Positions 48,575 to 61,418 of a stretch of 64,000 nucleotides of DNA are shown here, piece by piece. The DNA comes from Gonium pectorale. Taxonomy: Eukaryota; Chlorophyta; Chlorophyceae; Chlamydomonadales; Volvocaceae. The position numbers were made by a program, and so were the translations under genes. How positions within the stretch are numbered: the first letter of the stretch is position 1; each line of letters begins with the position of its first letter. The notes under the pieces are model-generated. The model saw nothing but the letters and a program-made list of their open reading frames with translations. It made no database searches and was not told the origin of the DNA. The stretch is from the NCBI GenBank assembly GCA_001584585.1, contig LSYV01000003.1, positions 3,921,691-3,985,690 of the forward strand, in the 5' to 3' direction.

Positions 48575-51500
48575 TCAGAAGTCGTAATCTGTGCTGAAGG
48601 TGAAGTCTGCCGGGTCGCGCCCCGATGTGTGGCCGCTGCCGCTGGCGCCCATGCCCGACATGACGCCCGCGAGCTGGTATTCGCCCACGCGGCGCTCGAA
48701 GAAGTTCGCCTTGCCCTGCAGGCTGATCATTTCCATCCAGTCAAAGGGGTTGGCCGCATTGTAGTGCTTCTCGTAGCCCAGAGACACCAGCAGCCGGTCC
48801 GCCACGTACCTGTCGAGTCGGGTTGGGCGCGGCAGGCAACAAAACATATGCGAGGTCATTGCATGATTGGATGCACCTGACAGCACCCCGGGCTCAATGG
48901 CTGCACACAGTGCGAAGTATGCCCCATGAACATAGCTGGCCCGCTCGCCGAACCACAGAGGCGGCACAGGCGCAACGCCCCTGCCGGCAGGAAGTGCGGG
49001 TTAGCAGCACAGCCGCTACTGAGGCTGCAGCGGTAAGGGCTGATCGACATGGCCATGCGGTTTCAGCCGTGGCTTCCCCCTTCGCCCGCTGGCGGCTCCG
49101 GGGCCTGGGCAGCCCCCGCCATGCCCTCACCTAATGTACTGGCTCATGAGCGTTGCGTTCATGCCCAGCAGCTCGCACGACAGCGCCTCCGTGCAGAACT
49201 CGTCCTCCAGCTCCACCGCCTCGGTCACGATCTGCAATAAAGATGGGAGCAGGTATGTGCGACTACCGTACGTATGCACAGCAGCCATGGGATGCGGCTC
49301 CATGCAGTTGGGTTGTTGGGTGTGCCTCGGGGCCCCAGGGCAGACCCGCAGTTGCCGCGGGGCACCATTCGTTCCCTCCCTTCTCAAGCAGCCCACGAAG
49401 CCCCGAGGCGCAATCCCAAGCATCGCTCAAACAGTCAGCTGCCGGCTTTCAGCGATGCTCAACGCCCCACGCAGGCCGTATCCCGTTCTGCACCTGCAGC
49501 ACCCGCTCCCGCGACAGCCGGCCGCGCAGGTGGCGGTAGAGGCAGCAGGCGAAGTCGCAGTGCAGCCCCTCGTCGCGGCTGATGAGCACGTTCGAGAAGG
49601 ACAGGCCGGGCATCAGGCAGCGCTTCTTGAGCCAGAAGATCGAGCAGAAGCTGCGGAGGGGTCGGGATAGCAGGAGCAGGCAGTGAGGCGCTGGGCACGA
49701 ACATGCTTGGATATTTTGTGGCTTGCGCAGATCCACCTTTTCCGGTCCTTGTCCATAGCATCCCGTCGTGTACGTTGCCCGATGATGTCCGCCAATGTGA
49801 CAAACAGGCGCAACAAGCCGGGGGCCTGCTGTCATTGTCACATATCCGTCGAGTGTTTGGCACATCTGAGCCCGATGCCCAGCACCCAGCCCTGGCAGCC
49901 AGCCCCCTGCGACGTCGCTGCCGCCATGCGCGCCTCACCTGCCGGAAAAGTGGATGCCCTCCACGCACGCAAATGCCACCAGCCGCTCAGCGAACGAGCC
50001 GCTCGAGTTAATCCAGCGCATCGCCCAGTCCGCCTTCTTGCCCACCGTGGGAATGGTGTGGATGGCGTCAAACAGCTTGGTGCGCTCCTGGGGTTTATGA
50101 GATGCGGGAACACATTGGACAGGACATCCACACCGTGCGCCAAGCCCGACGTGGTAACCGAGCCCAAGTACGGATTCAGCTGCTGCCCATGGACCTTCCT
50201 CCTCCGGACAATCCTCCGATTACCAAGGCAGCTACTGGAAACCCACGTTACCGGCACCCCATGCGTGCAGAAAAGTTGTGCGAAGTTCTTTCCATATCGT
50301 GCCTTATAATGACAAGTGGCGGGCTAACATTTGCTGCATTGTGGAAGGGTGACCAGTCCGAGTACTACTCGAGGCACAGCGGCCTGTAACGTGTCATGCG
50401 TGTTCCGGGAGTACACGATAAGATAGCAGCGGGTCAGCTGCCGCGTAGCGAATCATCGCCACACGGTTCGGCGGATGTGCCGGGAGGTGCCCCGGCGAAA
50501 GGCACTGCATTCCTCAGCGCCCATGCAACCAACCCGTCACAACCCGCCCGATCGGAGCCCGAGTGGAGCAATGCTCTCGCAGCCGCGTCCCGCCACAGAC
50601 CAACGAGGCAAGCGCCATGTCAACGTGGCACGCTCATCGCGCCACCACGCCACAGGGGAGCCACCCACCTCGGGGTCGCGCACGTAGTGGTCCAGCAGCA
50701 CGCTGTACATCTCACTGTGCACGTTCTCGATGGCGATCTGGAAGCCGTAAAAGGCCCGCGCCTCGGGCACCTGCGACAGGCACCCGACCCGACGAGGGGT
50801 GAAGGCCGGGCCTCCGCACTACCCTTGACCTACTGATGTCGCTGTGCAGTCCTGCTTGCGTGGCTTTTTGCAGCCAGTCTGTTCTTTGCAAGCTCGCAAG
50901 TCGAAACCTTTCCCCGAGCCGTGAGTGCTGGAGCAACCCCCTGACCTGCACGTCGCTCATGAAGCGCGCCGCCAGGTTCTCCATTACGATGCCGTCGCTG
51001 GCGGCGAAGAACGCCAGCACCGTCTTGATGAAGTGCTTCTCCGGGGCTGCACGTCGAAATGTGCGCGGGGACGAAAATGGCGAACGGGAGCATTATGCAT
51101 GCAGGTTTAGGCGGCAGTCACAAATATGAGGTGTACAAATTAGAAAGGACTGGGAGCCCGCGGCCCAGGCGCTGCTGTTCCTGGGCTGTGACGCATGCAC
51201 GGAGGCCGAAAGCACCGGCGGACCCGTGCACGTGCGCTCTTGCGGTTGCAATGGAACCGCATCTGCCGCGGTGCTCTGCGTTCCCATGGCGCCATGGGTC
51301 GCCTGCCCGACGCTTAATCCCAGTCCAATAACACCGCCATGGCTACTCACCCTTGAGCTTCTCCCAGTCCGTCAAGTCCCCGGTGAAGTCCACCTCCTCA
51401 ACGGTCCAGAAGGATGCCACGGCCCGCTTGTAGAACTCCCATATGTCCGGGTAGCTGTGCGGGGACACGAGAGGGCATGGCTCATGAACGGGCGCCAACG

Positions 51501-52320
51501 ACGGGTTGGGCGCCACAAGGAGACACGCAGTGCGCGATGAGGGCTCTTCGGTTTCGGTGACGCTTGGTCCCGCAGCTATGCATGGGGTCAACTGGGGAAA
51601 ATGCGGTCCTCGCGTCCCTCCGCATGCCCGCATGCCTGTGCACACCTACCGGACTGGGAACAACGTGAACCGATTAGGGTTCTCCATTAGGATGGGCTCC
51701 GACGCCTCCGTGTACTTGTTCTGTGACTGCGGTGCACCGTCCTCGGGTCCAACGGCAGCCTCCCGAGGACATTCTGAGAGCTCCCCGCAGTCACTACTCC
51801 GGCAGCCCATGTTGATATCTATGCAACGCGCTCGCAGTGCCTCGAATTCCTGCCCAGGGGTCGACGCCTGGTCCTCCCGCTCCTCCCGCGCATCCTCTTC
51901 TGAGGCTGTTGAGGCCGGAGGCGAGGAATCCGTCTCCTGCAATAAGTGCGACTCTGCGCAGGTGTTATTGGAGTCGGAGAGGCGTTCTGAGGCGGAGCTC
52001 GAGCCGTGGTCGGCACTTGGCGGCGTGTCCAGCCTCGAACCAGAGCTTGAGCAACGCCGGCTCGGTACTGATTTTGGTGGTGTTGGAGGGCTTGCGACCC
52101 CCTCGTCCGCTGGTTCCGGTCCGCTTGAGCTGCTCCCGTCGTTGCTTCCGCGACACTCAGCTGAGCAAGGCTCCACATTCGCTGAGTGCTCGTGTTTAGT
52201 ATCTCTTCCATGGCATTCGGCACCGACAACGCCCAGAGTTGCAGAGTAGTTATGCAAACCCTCGCAACACGACGAGGCTACAGGACCATCGCCCCTCATT
52301 ACATCGAGGCAAGCGGTCAT
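48575..52320 (-). CDS. RNR2: Ribonucleoside-diphosphate reductase small subunit (class Ia R2) with long N-terminal extension
   Basis: Holds the di-iron/tyrosyl-radical cofactor that drives dNTP synthesis together with R1. 539 residues; exons 52320-51650, 51454-51351, 51046-50946, 50770-50669, 50087-49939, 49650-49494, 49231-49131, 48809-48575 (1,620 bases in frame). The R2 core starts near residue 213 ([20 protein letters not shown]). Iron-ligand blocks are present: [46 protein letters not shown] with the ligands E307 and H310 and the radical tyrosine Y314, [20 protein letters not shown] and [15 protein letters not shown]. The C-terminal tail FTFSTDYDF is the peptide that docks in R1. Residues 1-212 are Ser/Glu/Pro-rich without a domain; in typical R2 this part is only 20-60 residues. 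The long exon 1 has no stop between the ATG at 52320 and the core, but the true start could be further in. Confidence 0.96.
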
Positions 52321-53591
52321 CTTTGCGGGGACCGAGCTTGTGTCTTCCCTTATGCGATGTATGCTATGTGGCCCTGGTGTCTGTAAGACTGTAAACGCTT
52401 TGCAGTTATGGAATTAGCAGGCTTTGCAGACACAGAACGGGGTGGCGGCCGACAAGGAAGTTCTGGCGACAAATTGCGCTCGGACGCCTTTGCTCCGAAG
52501 ACGGCCAGGCGGCCCAACAAACCCCAACAAAGCCTGCACCATTGGTGTCACCGGTTCAAGCTTTTATTCTGTATATGTGAACAGAGACGTGGCGAGGGCC
52601 CGCGGGTCGGCGGGAGTGACATCATGACGTGACGTGTGTGGCTAGTGTACCATCCCAGGGCCTCCGCCCAGATTCATGTGTTATGTATGGCAACCATGCT
52701 GGAGTGCGCTTACATGCTCCGCAGCCAGCCGCTGCAGCCAGCTGCTGAGTGTGGGTTGTGTGTTGGTGCACACGGCCACGTGCGTCCAACCGCGTCCACA
52801 CGCCCACCTCATGTCCAGCACGGCCCATAGCCATGGAGACGGCCATGAACCAGAACATACTTATGCTGCGTATGCACGCTGGCATTACCGGCTAAAGCGG
52901 CCTTGCCGCCCAGCTTTGCCCACTTCGCGTTTTACAGCTGGCTGCCGTCTTGGGACGACATGGCCCGTGGTTCAGGCGCTGTGTGCTACCTGCTTCAAAG
53001 CCAACCCGTCATGATAACGATGAGATTTGTGCTAGGCGCATGCTTGTCGCAAATTCTCTGCCTACCCAGTCTCTGCTTTCTTGTTTTGCCTTCACATCGT
53101 GCACGCTGGGGTGCAGCCGCCGGACGGGGGTGGCGGTTTATTGATCATTAAGGGAGCGGTGTGGGTATCATTTGTGTAGCACGTGGCGTTAGTGGCGTCT
53201 GTGTCCCATCTGTCCCATCGTATCCCATACACCTTAGTCAGCGGCGCCGCGGCGTCAGCAGAGCCAGCAGGATCCCATGGGTTACTAAAGTCCTGCTACC
53301 GAATGCTGGAGCTTATTGCGGGTTGCTCCCGACGGGTTGTACGTGGCTGTACGGACGGCTCCAAACGTAACGGACATCCTGTGCCGCGGCCCGCTCTGCA
53401 ACTCAACTTCCTATGCCTATATTATAGCCATGGAGTCTGAGCAGACTTAGGCCCACATATCAACTGCAGCATCGCCTTAGAGTCACCGTTTTTTGCGTTG
53501 CCTCGTCACCTATAATAAGCTGGCGAGCTTACGCTTCTATTGACGCACGCGCTGGACCTGAGTATAGGCCACTAGGGCGCAAGAAGCCAAT
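52321..53591. promoter_or_regulatory. Divergent intergenic region, R2 / EF-hand coiled-coil gene
   Basis: 1.27 kb holding both upstream regions. A TGACATCATGACGTGACGTG stretch at 52616-52635 contains three TGACRT-like half sites, a pattern bound by bZIP factors in plants; whether it is used here is unknown. AT-rich sequence at 53390-53530 precedes the EF-hand gene. No coding frame is supported. Confidence 0.35.
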
Positions 53592-55601
53592 ATGGCTGAC
53601 GATAGTGTGGAACGGATGGCGAGGTCCATCCTGGCGGAGAAGCGGGCACGCAAAGCTGCAGAGGATGATGCTTTGCGGCTATACAATCGCGTGCGGCAGC
53701 TGCAGAAAGAGGAGGACCGCGCGCAGAAGCGCATCGTGGAGACGAAGAAGAGGGCAAAAGAGATAATCAAAGCGCGGGAGCGGAATGAGCAGAAGCTATT
53801 GGAGAAGGAGCAGCGGCATCGTGAGCTTGCCGAGCAGGTCGAGGAGCAAAAGCTCGAGAACCTCAGGGCCAAGGAGGAGGCTCTGCGGCACAGAATAGAG
53901 CAGGAGAATAGGGTTTATCAGGACAAGCTTGAGACAGTACAGAAGACCAAGGAGGAGCGGGCAGAAATTGAGCGCCTGCTGGCTGAGAGCCGGCTGCTGG
54001 CACGCAAGGAGGCGCTGGAGCAGAAGGACACTATCCGCAAGCAGCAGGAAGATGCGCGGCGGAAGATCGAAACCCTCAAACTCCAGAAGCTCACGGCGGT
54101 GAGGGGCCTCCCCTGGGGTTTGGGCCGCATGTCCCACACATGTCCCGATGGCTGACACACCTTCTACACCAACCCTCGTGACGCAGGCCCAGGAGGAGTA
54201 CGAGCGGCGGCTTAAGGAGGAGATTGATGCTAAGATTGCGAAGGAGCAGGAGATTGAGCGACTGGTGCGTGCCCTGCTGGCCTGGGCAGCCGCTGCGTCT
54301 TCGTGTGTGTTCTCCGCGTGGTTGAGCGCCAGACATGTTGAGACTGCTTGGTGCTTGTGCAGGCCCAAATGGAGCTGGAACTCATTGAACGGCTCAAAAA
54401 CAAGCAGGCAGAGCAGCGGAAAGCATACCAGCAGCTGGAGGCGGTCCTCTCGCTTGGGAGCGTCAGGTGTGTCGTAGTGGCCAAGCCGACCAAACATCGC
54501 ATGTGGCAGCTGGTCTGTCCATTGACAGTAGTTCGGCTGATGCAAGTGTCATTTGGGGGTTCGGGTGCAGCCACGGATCTGTGGCCGAGCATTGAGTGGC
54601 ATTTGAAGTGGCATGTGAAAGGGGGCTCCAACGAGGGATATCCGTCCTGCGCATGTGGCATGCCGCATGCGCGGCGTCCCCCCCTCTACCGTAGCACGAC
54701 AGTTCCGAGTGGCTCAGATGACGGTCAATTAAGGGTTGGAACTTGTTTTATACACCAGCTTGCTCTACCTAGACGCATGGTGTGAGTCGGGGTCAGGCTG
54801 TGGACCGCCGGAGGCGCTACAACATTGCCGCCTGCTACCGCGACGTTCCAATGTAGTGCCGTTCGCTGCGGGTGACCACCCTGGCGACGTCCCGCACCTG
54901 TGTCGCTGCCTGCCAAACGAGCATGTGCGTGCTGTCCCATCAATCCCCGCAACAGCACCAGCAAAGGCCTGGCAGCCGCGTCGAAGCCCGGGAGCCCAAA
55001 AGTGGTGGCGGTGGCTGTGCAGTCGCCGGAGCGGCATGGGTCCAACCTCTCGCAGCAGGGGCCGGGAACGCCGCCGCAGCAGGAGGCACAGGACGCGGAG
55101 CCGTCGGAGGAGGACGTGGCGCGAGCATTCGCCATGTACGACACCGACGGCGTGGGCGAAATTCCCACGTTATCGCTCGACAGTGAGTCGTCGCCTTCGT
55201 GGTTGGAGCTGATGCGGCAAAGCTGCTCCGTTGATGGTTTGGGTTGTGTGATTGTGTGGCTGCGTGGGATTGCACCCGAGTGAAGGATGTGATAGTTGTT
55301 TAGAAAGGCCTGAGGAATTGCGACATGCTTTAAGCCATTGTGGACACTGTTTGTGTTAATGGTGCAATGCGGAAGAGTGCTACGTCCCCGTAATGGCAAG
55401 TCAATGCCCCGGCAGCTGCGCCATGTAGCTTGCGCACCCTCCCAGCGGTCCGTCTGTCCCCTATCCCTCCCCACAGGCCTGCTTCGAGACCTCGGGGTAC
55501 CGCTCAACCCTAGCCAGCTCTCGCAGGCGATAGCGCAGCTGGACACGTCACAATCAGGAAAAATTACCTTCGGGGAGTTCCTGCTATGGTGGAAGGGGTG
55601 A
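53592..55601 (+). CDS. Coiled-coil protein with a C-terminal EF-hand pair
   Basis: 344 residues; exons 53592-54098, 54187-54264, 54363-54466, 54962-55182, 55477-55601 (1,035 bases in frame). Residues 1-230 are an almost uninterrupted Lys/Glu/Arg-rich coiled coil (MADDSVERMARSILAEKRAR, LEKEQRHRELAEQVEEQKLE, YERRLKEEIDAKIAKEQEIE). After a Pro/Ser linker comes an EF-hand-like pair: FAMYDTDGVGEIP, with the Asp-x-Asp-Gly-x-Gly-x-Ile loop, and LDTSQSGKITFGEFLLWWKG. The second loop has Ser and Gln in place of some calcium ligands, so binding may be weak. EF-hands ending in F-L-x-W-W are frequent in flagellar-associated proteins of green algae, which suggests a ciliary role; that is inference. Exon 4's acceptor (55 bases into a plausible frame) is the least certain join. 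Confidence 0.82.
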
Positions 55602-57340
55602 GCCGACAGGCCGCGTTAGGGACTCGTAGCTGCAGCAGAGGTGGTCGATACGGCCGAGGGGCGCACAGCGGTTGTAGGCGGAGGGAGGAGGTGCCTGCGG
55701 TGCTGACGAGCCACGCTGAGCAACCAAACGCGCATGTAGGCGGCGCAGAGATGCACTGCATCTGGCTTTTGCTAGGGCTTCGGCCCAGGAAGATGGGCGA
55801 GTACCAAGGATGGGTTTGCGAGCAGCGGCACTTCTAACAGCTGAGCGCCATTGGTATCCAAGTGTCAGCAGTGCTGGCACGCACTGGTGGTGGGAGCGGG
55901 GTGGAACATTCAGCGGGTTGCTGAGGGGCGTGCGTTACACGCAGGCGTGCTAATACCGCGGCCGATGGGCCTTCAGTGGCAAGGATTCGGGCTACAGGAT
56001 GCCGGCCGGCTCAGGAGTCACAGGCGCTGCAATGCAAGGGGGCCACCCGTGGACCGGGTATTAGGATGGGTTGTTGCAGCAACAGGGGACTCGAGCCCAG
56101 TAGCCCATGCCCCTCCTGCGTGCATTGGCTGCCTCGAGAGACGAAAGACCGCAGACAATGTGGGCGTGGAGCCTGTTGGGCTATGATATGTGTGCACGGC
56201 CCGGACGTTTGCGGCAGCTTACCGGTAATGCTGAAAGCTGCCATGGCAACAGTGCTTGAGCAGATGGGGAGCACCGTAGGCTCATTACCTAAGGCACTGA
56301 CAATCTCATTCACTTTCCTGACGGGGCTGGAGCTCGTGCCACTACACAGCATATCCGGTGCATGAGTTCGCTGGACGGGACTGTGGCGGTTTTCTGTGCT
56401 TTGGTCACCTTCATGGGTACGGTCCTCAGGCTTCTTGTGTTACACCAGGCGGCAATTATTGCAACTGGATGACCCGGGAGTGACAATCGTTTGCAAGACA
56501 GCATGGTCTTGCCGCACAGGCTTTAAAGCCCCACTTGGCGAATTAATAAATAATTTGCGCTTGCACTTGCTAAACGTCATAGCACGAGGCTAAACAAGAA
56601 TGCGTCGAAGATCGTTGCGCACATTACTGGACGAGCGCCCACCGTGCCCACATCTGCAGCGGCTTGACAAACGGTAGTCAACCTTCCCGTACCCTTCAAC
56701 TTCGCGCGGGCAGGCCAGCTTAGGTTGCCCGGTAGCGAGGGCGCAACCGGGAGGAACTAAGATGTGCCCAATAGGCGAAGAGACGCTGAACAGCCACAAT
56801 GGCCGCGACCCTGACCCTTCGTTCCCATGAAGAGAGTCAGTACGGCCCATCCATATAACCACCACGTAGAGCCCGCCACCTCCCATGCTTCGGTGTATAT
56901 CCAACCCATGGGAAGGCCCACCCAACATATCCCCCCGCCCACCCCGATCAACCGTCTTGGACCCTCTGAAGTCCAAGATGCAGCCCTACTGCACTATAAC
57001 CGGTGGCACACACCATCGCATTTCCCTAATTCTATATTTGACGCAACATGCTATTTGCTATGTATGAATGTGGACGTGTGCAGTCACAGCCCAGGACCTG
57101 CACGCCTGCTGAGCGCCAAGAGTATTGAAAGCTGCGCTTCTGCAGCGCCGGCCGCCCGCGAGGTTCGCAGCAATAACCTGCAGGACGCAACGAGCAAAAA
57201 GGCACCCCACTCCTGGTACCCTAAATCTCTCGTCTTGCGCTCCATCGCACGAACACTAGACGCTTGGGAGGGCCCCACGCCTGCACCCACGCACCCATGA
57301 CCTCTACCAGCCCTCGGCTCAGTAGCTTTCCTTTCTTTTC
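55602..57340. other. Intergenic region between convergent EF-hand and lipase-like genes
   Basis: 1.7 kb of 3' flanks. On the minus strand TGTAA occurs at 56441-56437, about 900 bases beyond the lipase-like stop, rather far but possible. Open frames such as 55976-56365 have no recognisable content. No repeat seen. Confidence 0.4.
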
Positions 57341-60300
57341 TCACCCCGATGTCAGGTTAAGCGAGGCAGAGACGCGCAGCAGCTCCCGTCGGTCCATCTC
57401 CCCCCCGCGGACCTCCAACTTGGGGCTGAAGCGCACCCAGGGAAAAGCATCCATAAGATCCTTCTGAAGCTCCTCCAGCTCTGCCTCCCAGCGCGCAAAC
57501 AGGCAGGCGCCGTTGCCCGGCGACAGCCACGAGGCACTGCTTTGCATGGCCCGCGCGCCCTCCGCGGGCTGTAGGGAGGGCGGCAAGGCCGCGGCCGCCG
57601 CTGCGGCGGCCGCGCTTGCAGCCGCAGCGGTGGCCACGCGGTCGCCGATGACTGGCTTGGGTGCTTTGCTGTTGTCGGCCGAGAGGCTGCCTACGATCCA
57701 GAACTGGCCTACGGGCGCGTAGCGCTCGCCCAAGCCGTCGGACATGACCTGGTCGTGTCGGCACAGGAGCACACGGCGCATTTCGACAGGAAGCCCCCCA
57801 GGGTATGGGTCCTTGAGAGGAGCATCTCAGATTACAAAAACCGCATCTAAAGAAGGCGATGCCTGGAGCACAGCTGGAAGGCTGAGTCAATTCCTCAGGC
57901 AGCCAGGCGTAACAGCAATTGACGCCGGAAACTCAAGACAGCAAGCATACTTTCCCACATAGAGTACAAGGGCAGTTCAACGCAACGTGCTTGACACCAG
58001 GAAAAATGAGGAGGTGGGGTCTCAGATCCCGCAACGCCGGTCCGTACCTGCAGCAGTCGCAGAAGGCCGTCCTTCCAGGCGCCCTGCCGCACGGGCGGCA
58101 TCTTCCCCGCCGTGATTGAGCCCTGGCGCAGGCCACCACCGACCGCCAGCGGCGACACAAAGCTGCTGATGGAGCCCTGGCGCGGGGGAACGGCTGTCAT
58201 GGAGCCCGCCCGGGACGCCACCTTGAGGTCTGCCGACGCCGCCGTATGGCGGCGGGAGCGGCTCGTCGAGCGCGCGGACGGCGACGGCGCGCGCGGCGTC
58301 GGTGGCACGGCCATTCCGTCCAGGCCGTTGTCAATGCTTCGCGCGCGTGAGACGCGCGCGGAGATGAGGCCGCGCGCGCGGGCCATGAGTTTGGATCCGC
58401 CGTTGGCGCTGACGCCCGCCTCGCCGTCGGCGATCCGCACCTGCTGCACCCTATCAACGATAGAGCCCGACTCAGACTCCCCCCGCGAGGGCGCCCGCGA
58501 GACCGTGGGCGGCACAAAGAGGCCGCCCGGCATGCATACGCGATTTAGCAGTCCATAGTCGAGCGGCCGTGCGAGCAGGCGGCTGGGGCTGGTGCTCTGG
58601 CAACGGGACAAGGCGTCCACGCCGTCAGCCACGAACCTGCACCACTCCTGAACGGAGGTTACCTGCGGGGCCCGCAAGATGGATGCCGGGGAAAGGGAGT
58701 CCTCGCTGATCTCGGCACCGCCGCCAACGTCGGCCGCCGCGGCATCGGCAGCGGCATCGCGCGCCGCGGAAGCGACTGTGAAGAGCTCGCTAGCGGCGGC
58801 GAAGAAGGCAGGGCTGCCGTCGCCGGCGCGCCAGACGGTGTGTAGGCTGCGCTGCGGCAGGCCGGGTTGCGCCTGAGGCTGTTGCAGGTCGAGCGACGCC
58901 AGGACACGGCCCATGGAGGAGGTGGCGAAGAAGGGGCTACCGAAGGCGTAGCTGGACACCTGCAGACGGGCGCAGGGAGGAGGCAATGGAGCCAAGTATC
59001 TAGGCAAACTGCAAGAAAGCGCAGCCGCGGCTGTGATGCCTGTCATTCCTGCCAACACTGCCAGCCGCAGCCCGGCGGATTTGACAGCCCCATTCCAAGA
59101 CCCAGGAGATCAGGCCAGGTTCAGTTGTGACGACAATCTCATGTCATCCAGCAGCCTCCAAGCAGCACCTCCCCACCGGCCTGCCGCTGGCGCCGCCCTT
59201 TTTGCGCGCCTCTGCCCCCCGCTCCTCGCCCTCCTTGCCAGCAGCTAACCATGCCCTCCGCCACTGCTGTCACCTCCCCTGCTCGCCTTATTGTCTGCCA
59301 GGCTCATGGTGAGGCTGATGCCCATCTGCCGGGCCATCTGCACCTCCTGCTGCAGCTGCAGCAGCACCCGCACCGTGAACAGATGCGCCACCACGCCGCC
59401 GAACTTGTAGCCAGTGGCGACCAGCTTGTAACCCTGGAGCCAAGGTGGCGCAGCAGCGGGTCGGAGGGCCGTCGCGCAAGCGGGTGCAGGGGCGAGGGAC
59501 GGCCCAGCTGGCGGCAGAAGGGCGCGCTGGCTGATGACGAAGAAGCACTGAGCTGCTAGTAGCCGCATGCGTGCGTCAGACACGCATACGCCGCCAGAGC
59601 ACGTCCATGCATTTGTTCGCGCCAAAGCCACTACAAGCGTCGTCTTCCATATGGCAGGTTGTCAAGCCATCCTGGCAATGGGCAGCCCGGTGCAATGAGC
59701 CGCTGCGACACGATAGCCGCCTGGATGCCTTAAAGGACCGATCCCACTAGGATCCTCAGCAGCGAACCTGCTGGTGGGCACACAAGCAATCGACCACGCT
59801 AACAGCCAGTCACCCACCTGGCCCAAGAGGCTAAAGACGGTGTTTAGCGGCAGGCCCTCAAGGGCTGCAAGTGCGTGCCCGTGCACGTTGCAGGCTGTGG
59901 TCAAGGCAGCAACGCAGCAGAGCCCATGGGGGTAAGGAGGAAAAGCTCAATGGGGTACACGAGAGCACGAAGTAGGAAGGTAATGGGACCGTTGGCGGCA
60001 TGCTGCCGCGGTATGCACGGATAAGCAGCGTGTGGCAGCGCGATCTTGTCGGGAGGGGTGTCAGGTTATTGCGAGGCAGGAGCAGCGGGTTCGGCTAAGT
60101 GCTGCTGTTCGGGGCATCAATCTCCATGGGGCACGGGCCGACAAGACAAGGATGGCCCCGCCCGCTCTACCATCAAGGTGACGCAAGGGCCGGTGAAGTC
60201 CAGGGGCCCGCACGTTATCGCTGCAGCTCCCTGCGCGCAGGTCCCCCACTGCCACTGCTGGCAACACCGCGGCACCTACCTGCTGCGCCTGGGAAGCCGC

Positions 60301-60945
60301 ACTGCCGTTGCGAGGCCATAAAGTTGGCCATGGAGGTCTGACCAGGGACGTCATGCGCAGAGTGGCGAAGGCTGTTGGAGAAGGCGATGAAGACGGTGGG
60401 CTGGATCGCCTGCGTTAGGGAGGACCCCGATGCTGTTAGTGGAGCCCGCAGTGATGTGTCGCTTGTGGGGCGCTGTAGATGCATGTCGTGGCAGTGTGGA
60501 TGCAAGGGTGGCCAGGCGCAAGGTCCTCGAAGAACGGAGCGATATGTGGTAGGGGAAGGAAGCCTGAAACCCCCCGGTCCGTGCTTGGATGTTGCGTGGT
60601 CCCCAAATCCGCCATATTGCCGCCAACCGGTCGCATCCAGCATTACCTTCAGACTCGTCCTGGTCGCCTCACCGAACTTGACGGCGTTGCTCGACAAGGC
60701 CAACAGGGCCTTGACCGACGTCCCTTCATGAATGACATACTCCTGTATGTTGTGCAGGGTGATCTGCAATCAAACCAGTCGGAATGTGAGCGCCCGCGAC
60801 GGAAGAGCGTGTGCGCCCAAGTTTTTGTCCACACCTGCTCTTTCAGCCGCGCGACCGGGTCGGGGGCGTCCACTGCCGACGACAGGAGGAACGCGGTCTG
60901 CAAATGCAGCTCTTGTTCTGGGGATAAAGCAGGCGAAGCTGCCAT
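57341..60945 (-). CDS. Class-3-lipase-like protein lacking the catalytic serine (probable pseudoenzyme)
   Basis: 654 residues; exons 60945-60835, 60763-60647, 60409-60280, 59894-59818, 59433-59287, 58959-58048, 57811-57341 (1,965 bases in frame). Lipase-3 fold landmarks occur in order: strand AIQPTVFIAFSNSL (family: VVAFRGT), helix ACNVHGHALAALEGL, nucleophile elbow KLVATGYKFGGVVAHL at 148-163, then SSYAFGSPFFA (family: YAFGSP). The elbow should read GHSLGG; here it is GYKFGG, so Ser155 is Lys. The rest of the elbow, including both glycines, is kept, arguing for a folded but inactive hydrolase. Residues about 260-500 are Ser/Arg/Pro-rich (SRAPSRGESESGSIVDR). A C-terminal region (MRRVLLCRHDQVMSD, FARWEAELEELQKDLMDAFP) follows a poly-Ala run. 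A GC donor (AAG|GCGAGC) is inferred for intron 5. The first ATG after an upstream in-frame GTG was chosen. Confidence 0.82.
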
Positions 60946-61418
60946 GTTTTCTGGAGGGGAAAACCCTGCCTCTTTCTCAGCCACCCAGGATTACCAAGGC
61001 CTACACGATCACACGCGCGATTGCTGATGGCCCGCGCAAGTCAGGCCCGCCCAACCGTCGTGCCAGCCCTAAGGCTTCCCGAGTCAGTAATGGTGCCGCA
61101 TGGGTATAGGACATTCACTGTTCTATGTAAAGCCCCTGGGCAAGACCCAGAGGCAGAGGCCGGACGGGTCCATTCGGCCGTATGAGAACGGACGATTATC
61201 GGCCTCTGCTCTCACGACTCTGCTCTGAGGCACAAAGGAACTAGCAGCTCTAACACATCCTCTACTGATGTTTGGCTGTAATTTCAAATTGGAGCGTTTT
61301 GACTCAGTAACCAATCGCTTACCTCGTGGAGGGTGATCATGGGACTGCTAGGCGGTTAGCCACAAGCGGATGATCTTTATCGAAGTCGCAACGGGCCTGG
61401 GCTTTCCCCAAACTTCAA
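60946..61418. promoter_or_regulatory. Divergent promoter region, lipase-like / last reading frame
   Basis: 473 bases between two divergent ATGs. It includes AT-rich stretches at 61260-61320. Nothing specific can be named. Confidence 0.35.
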
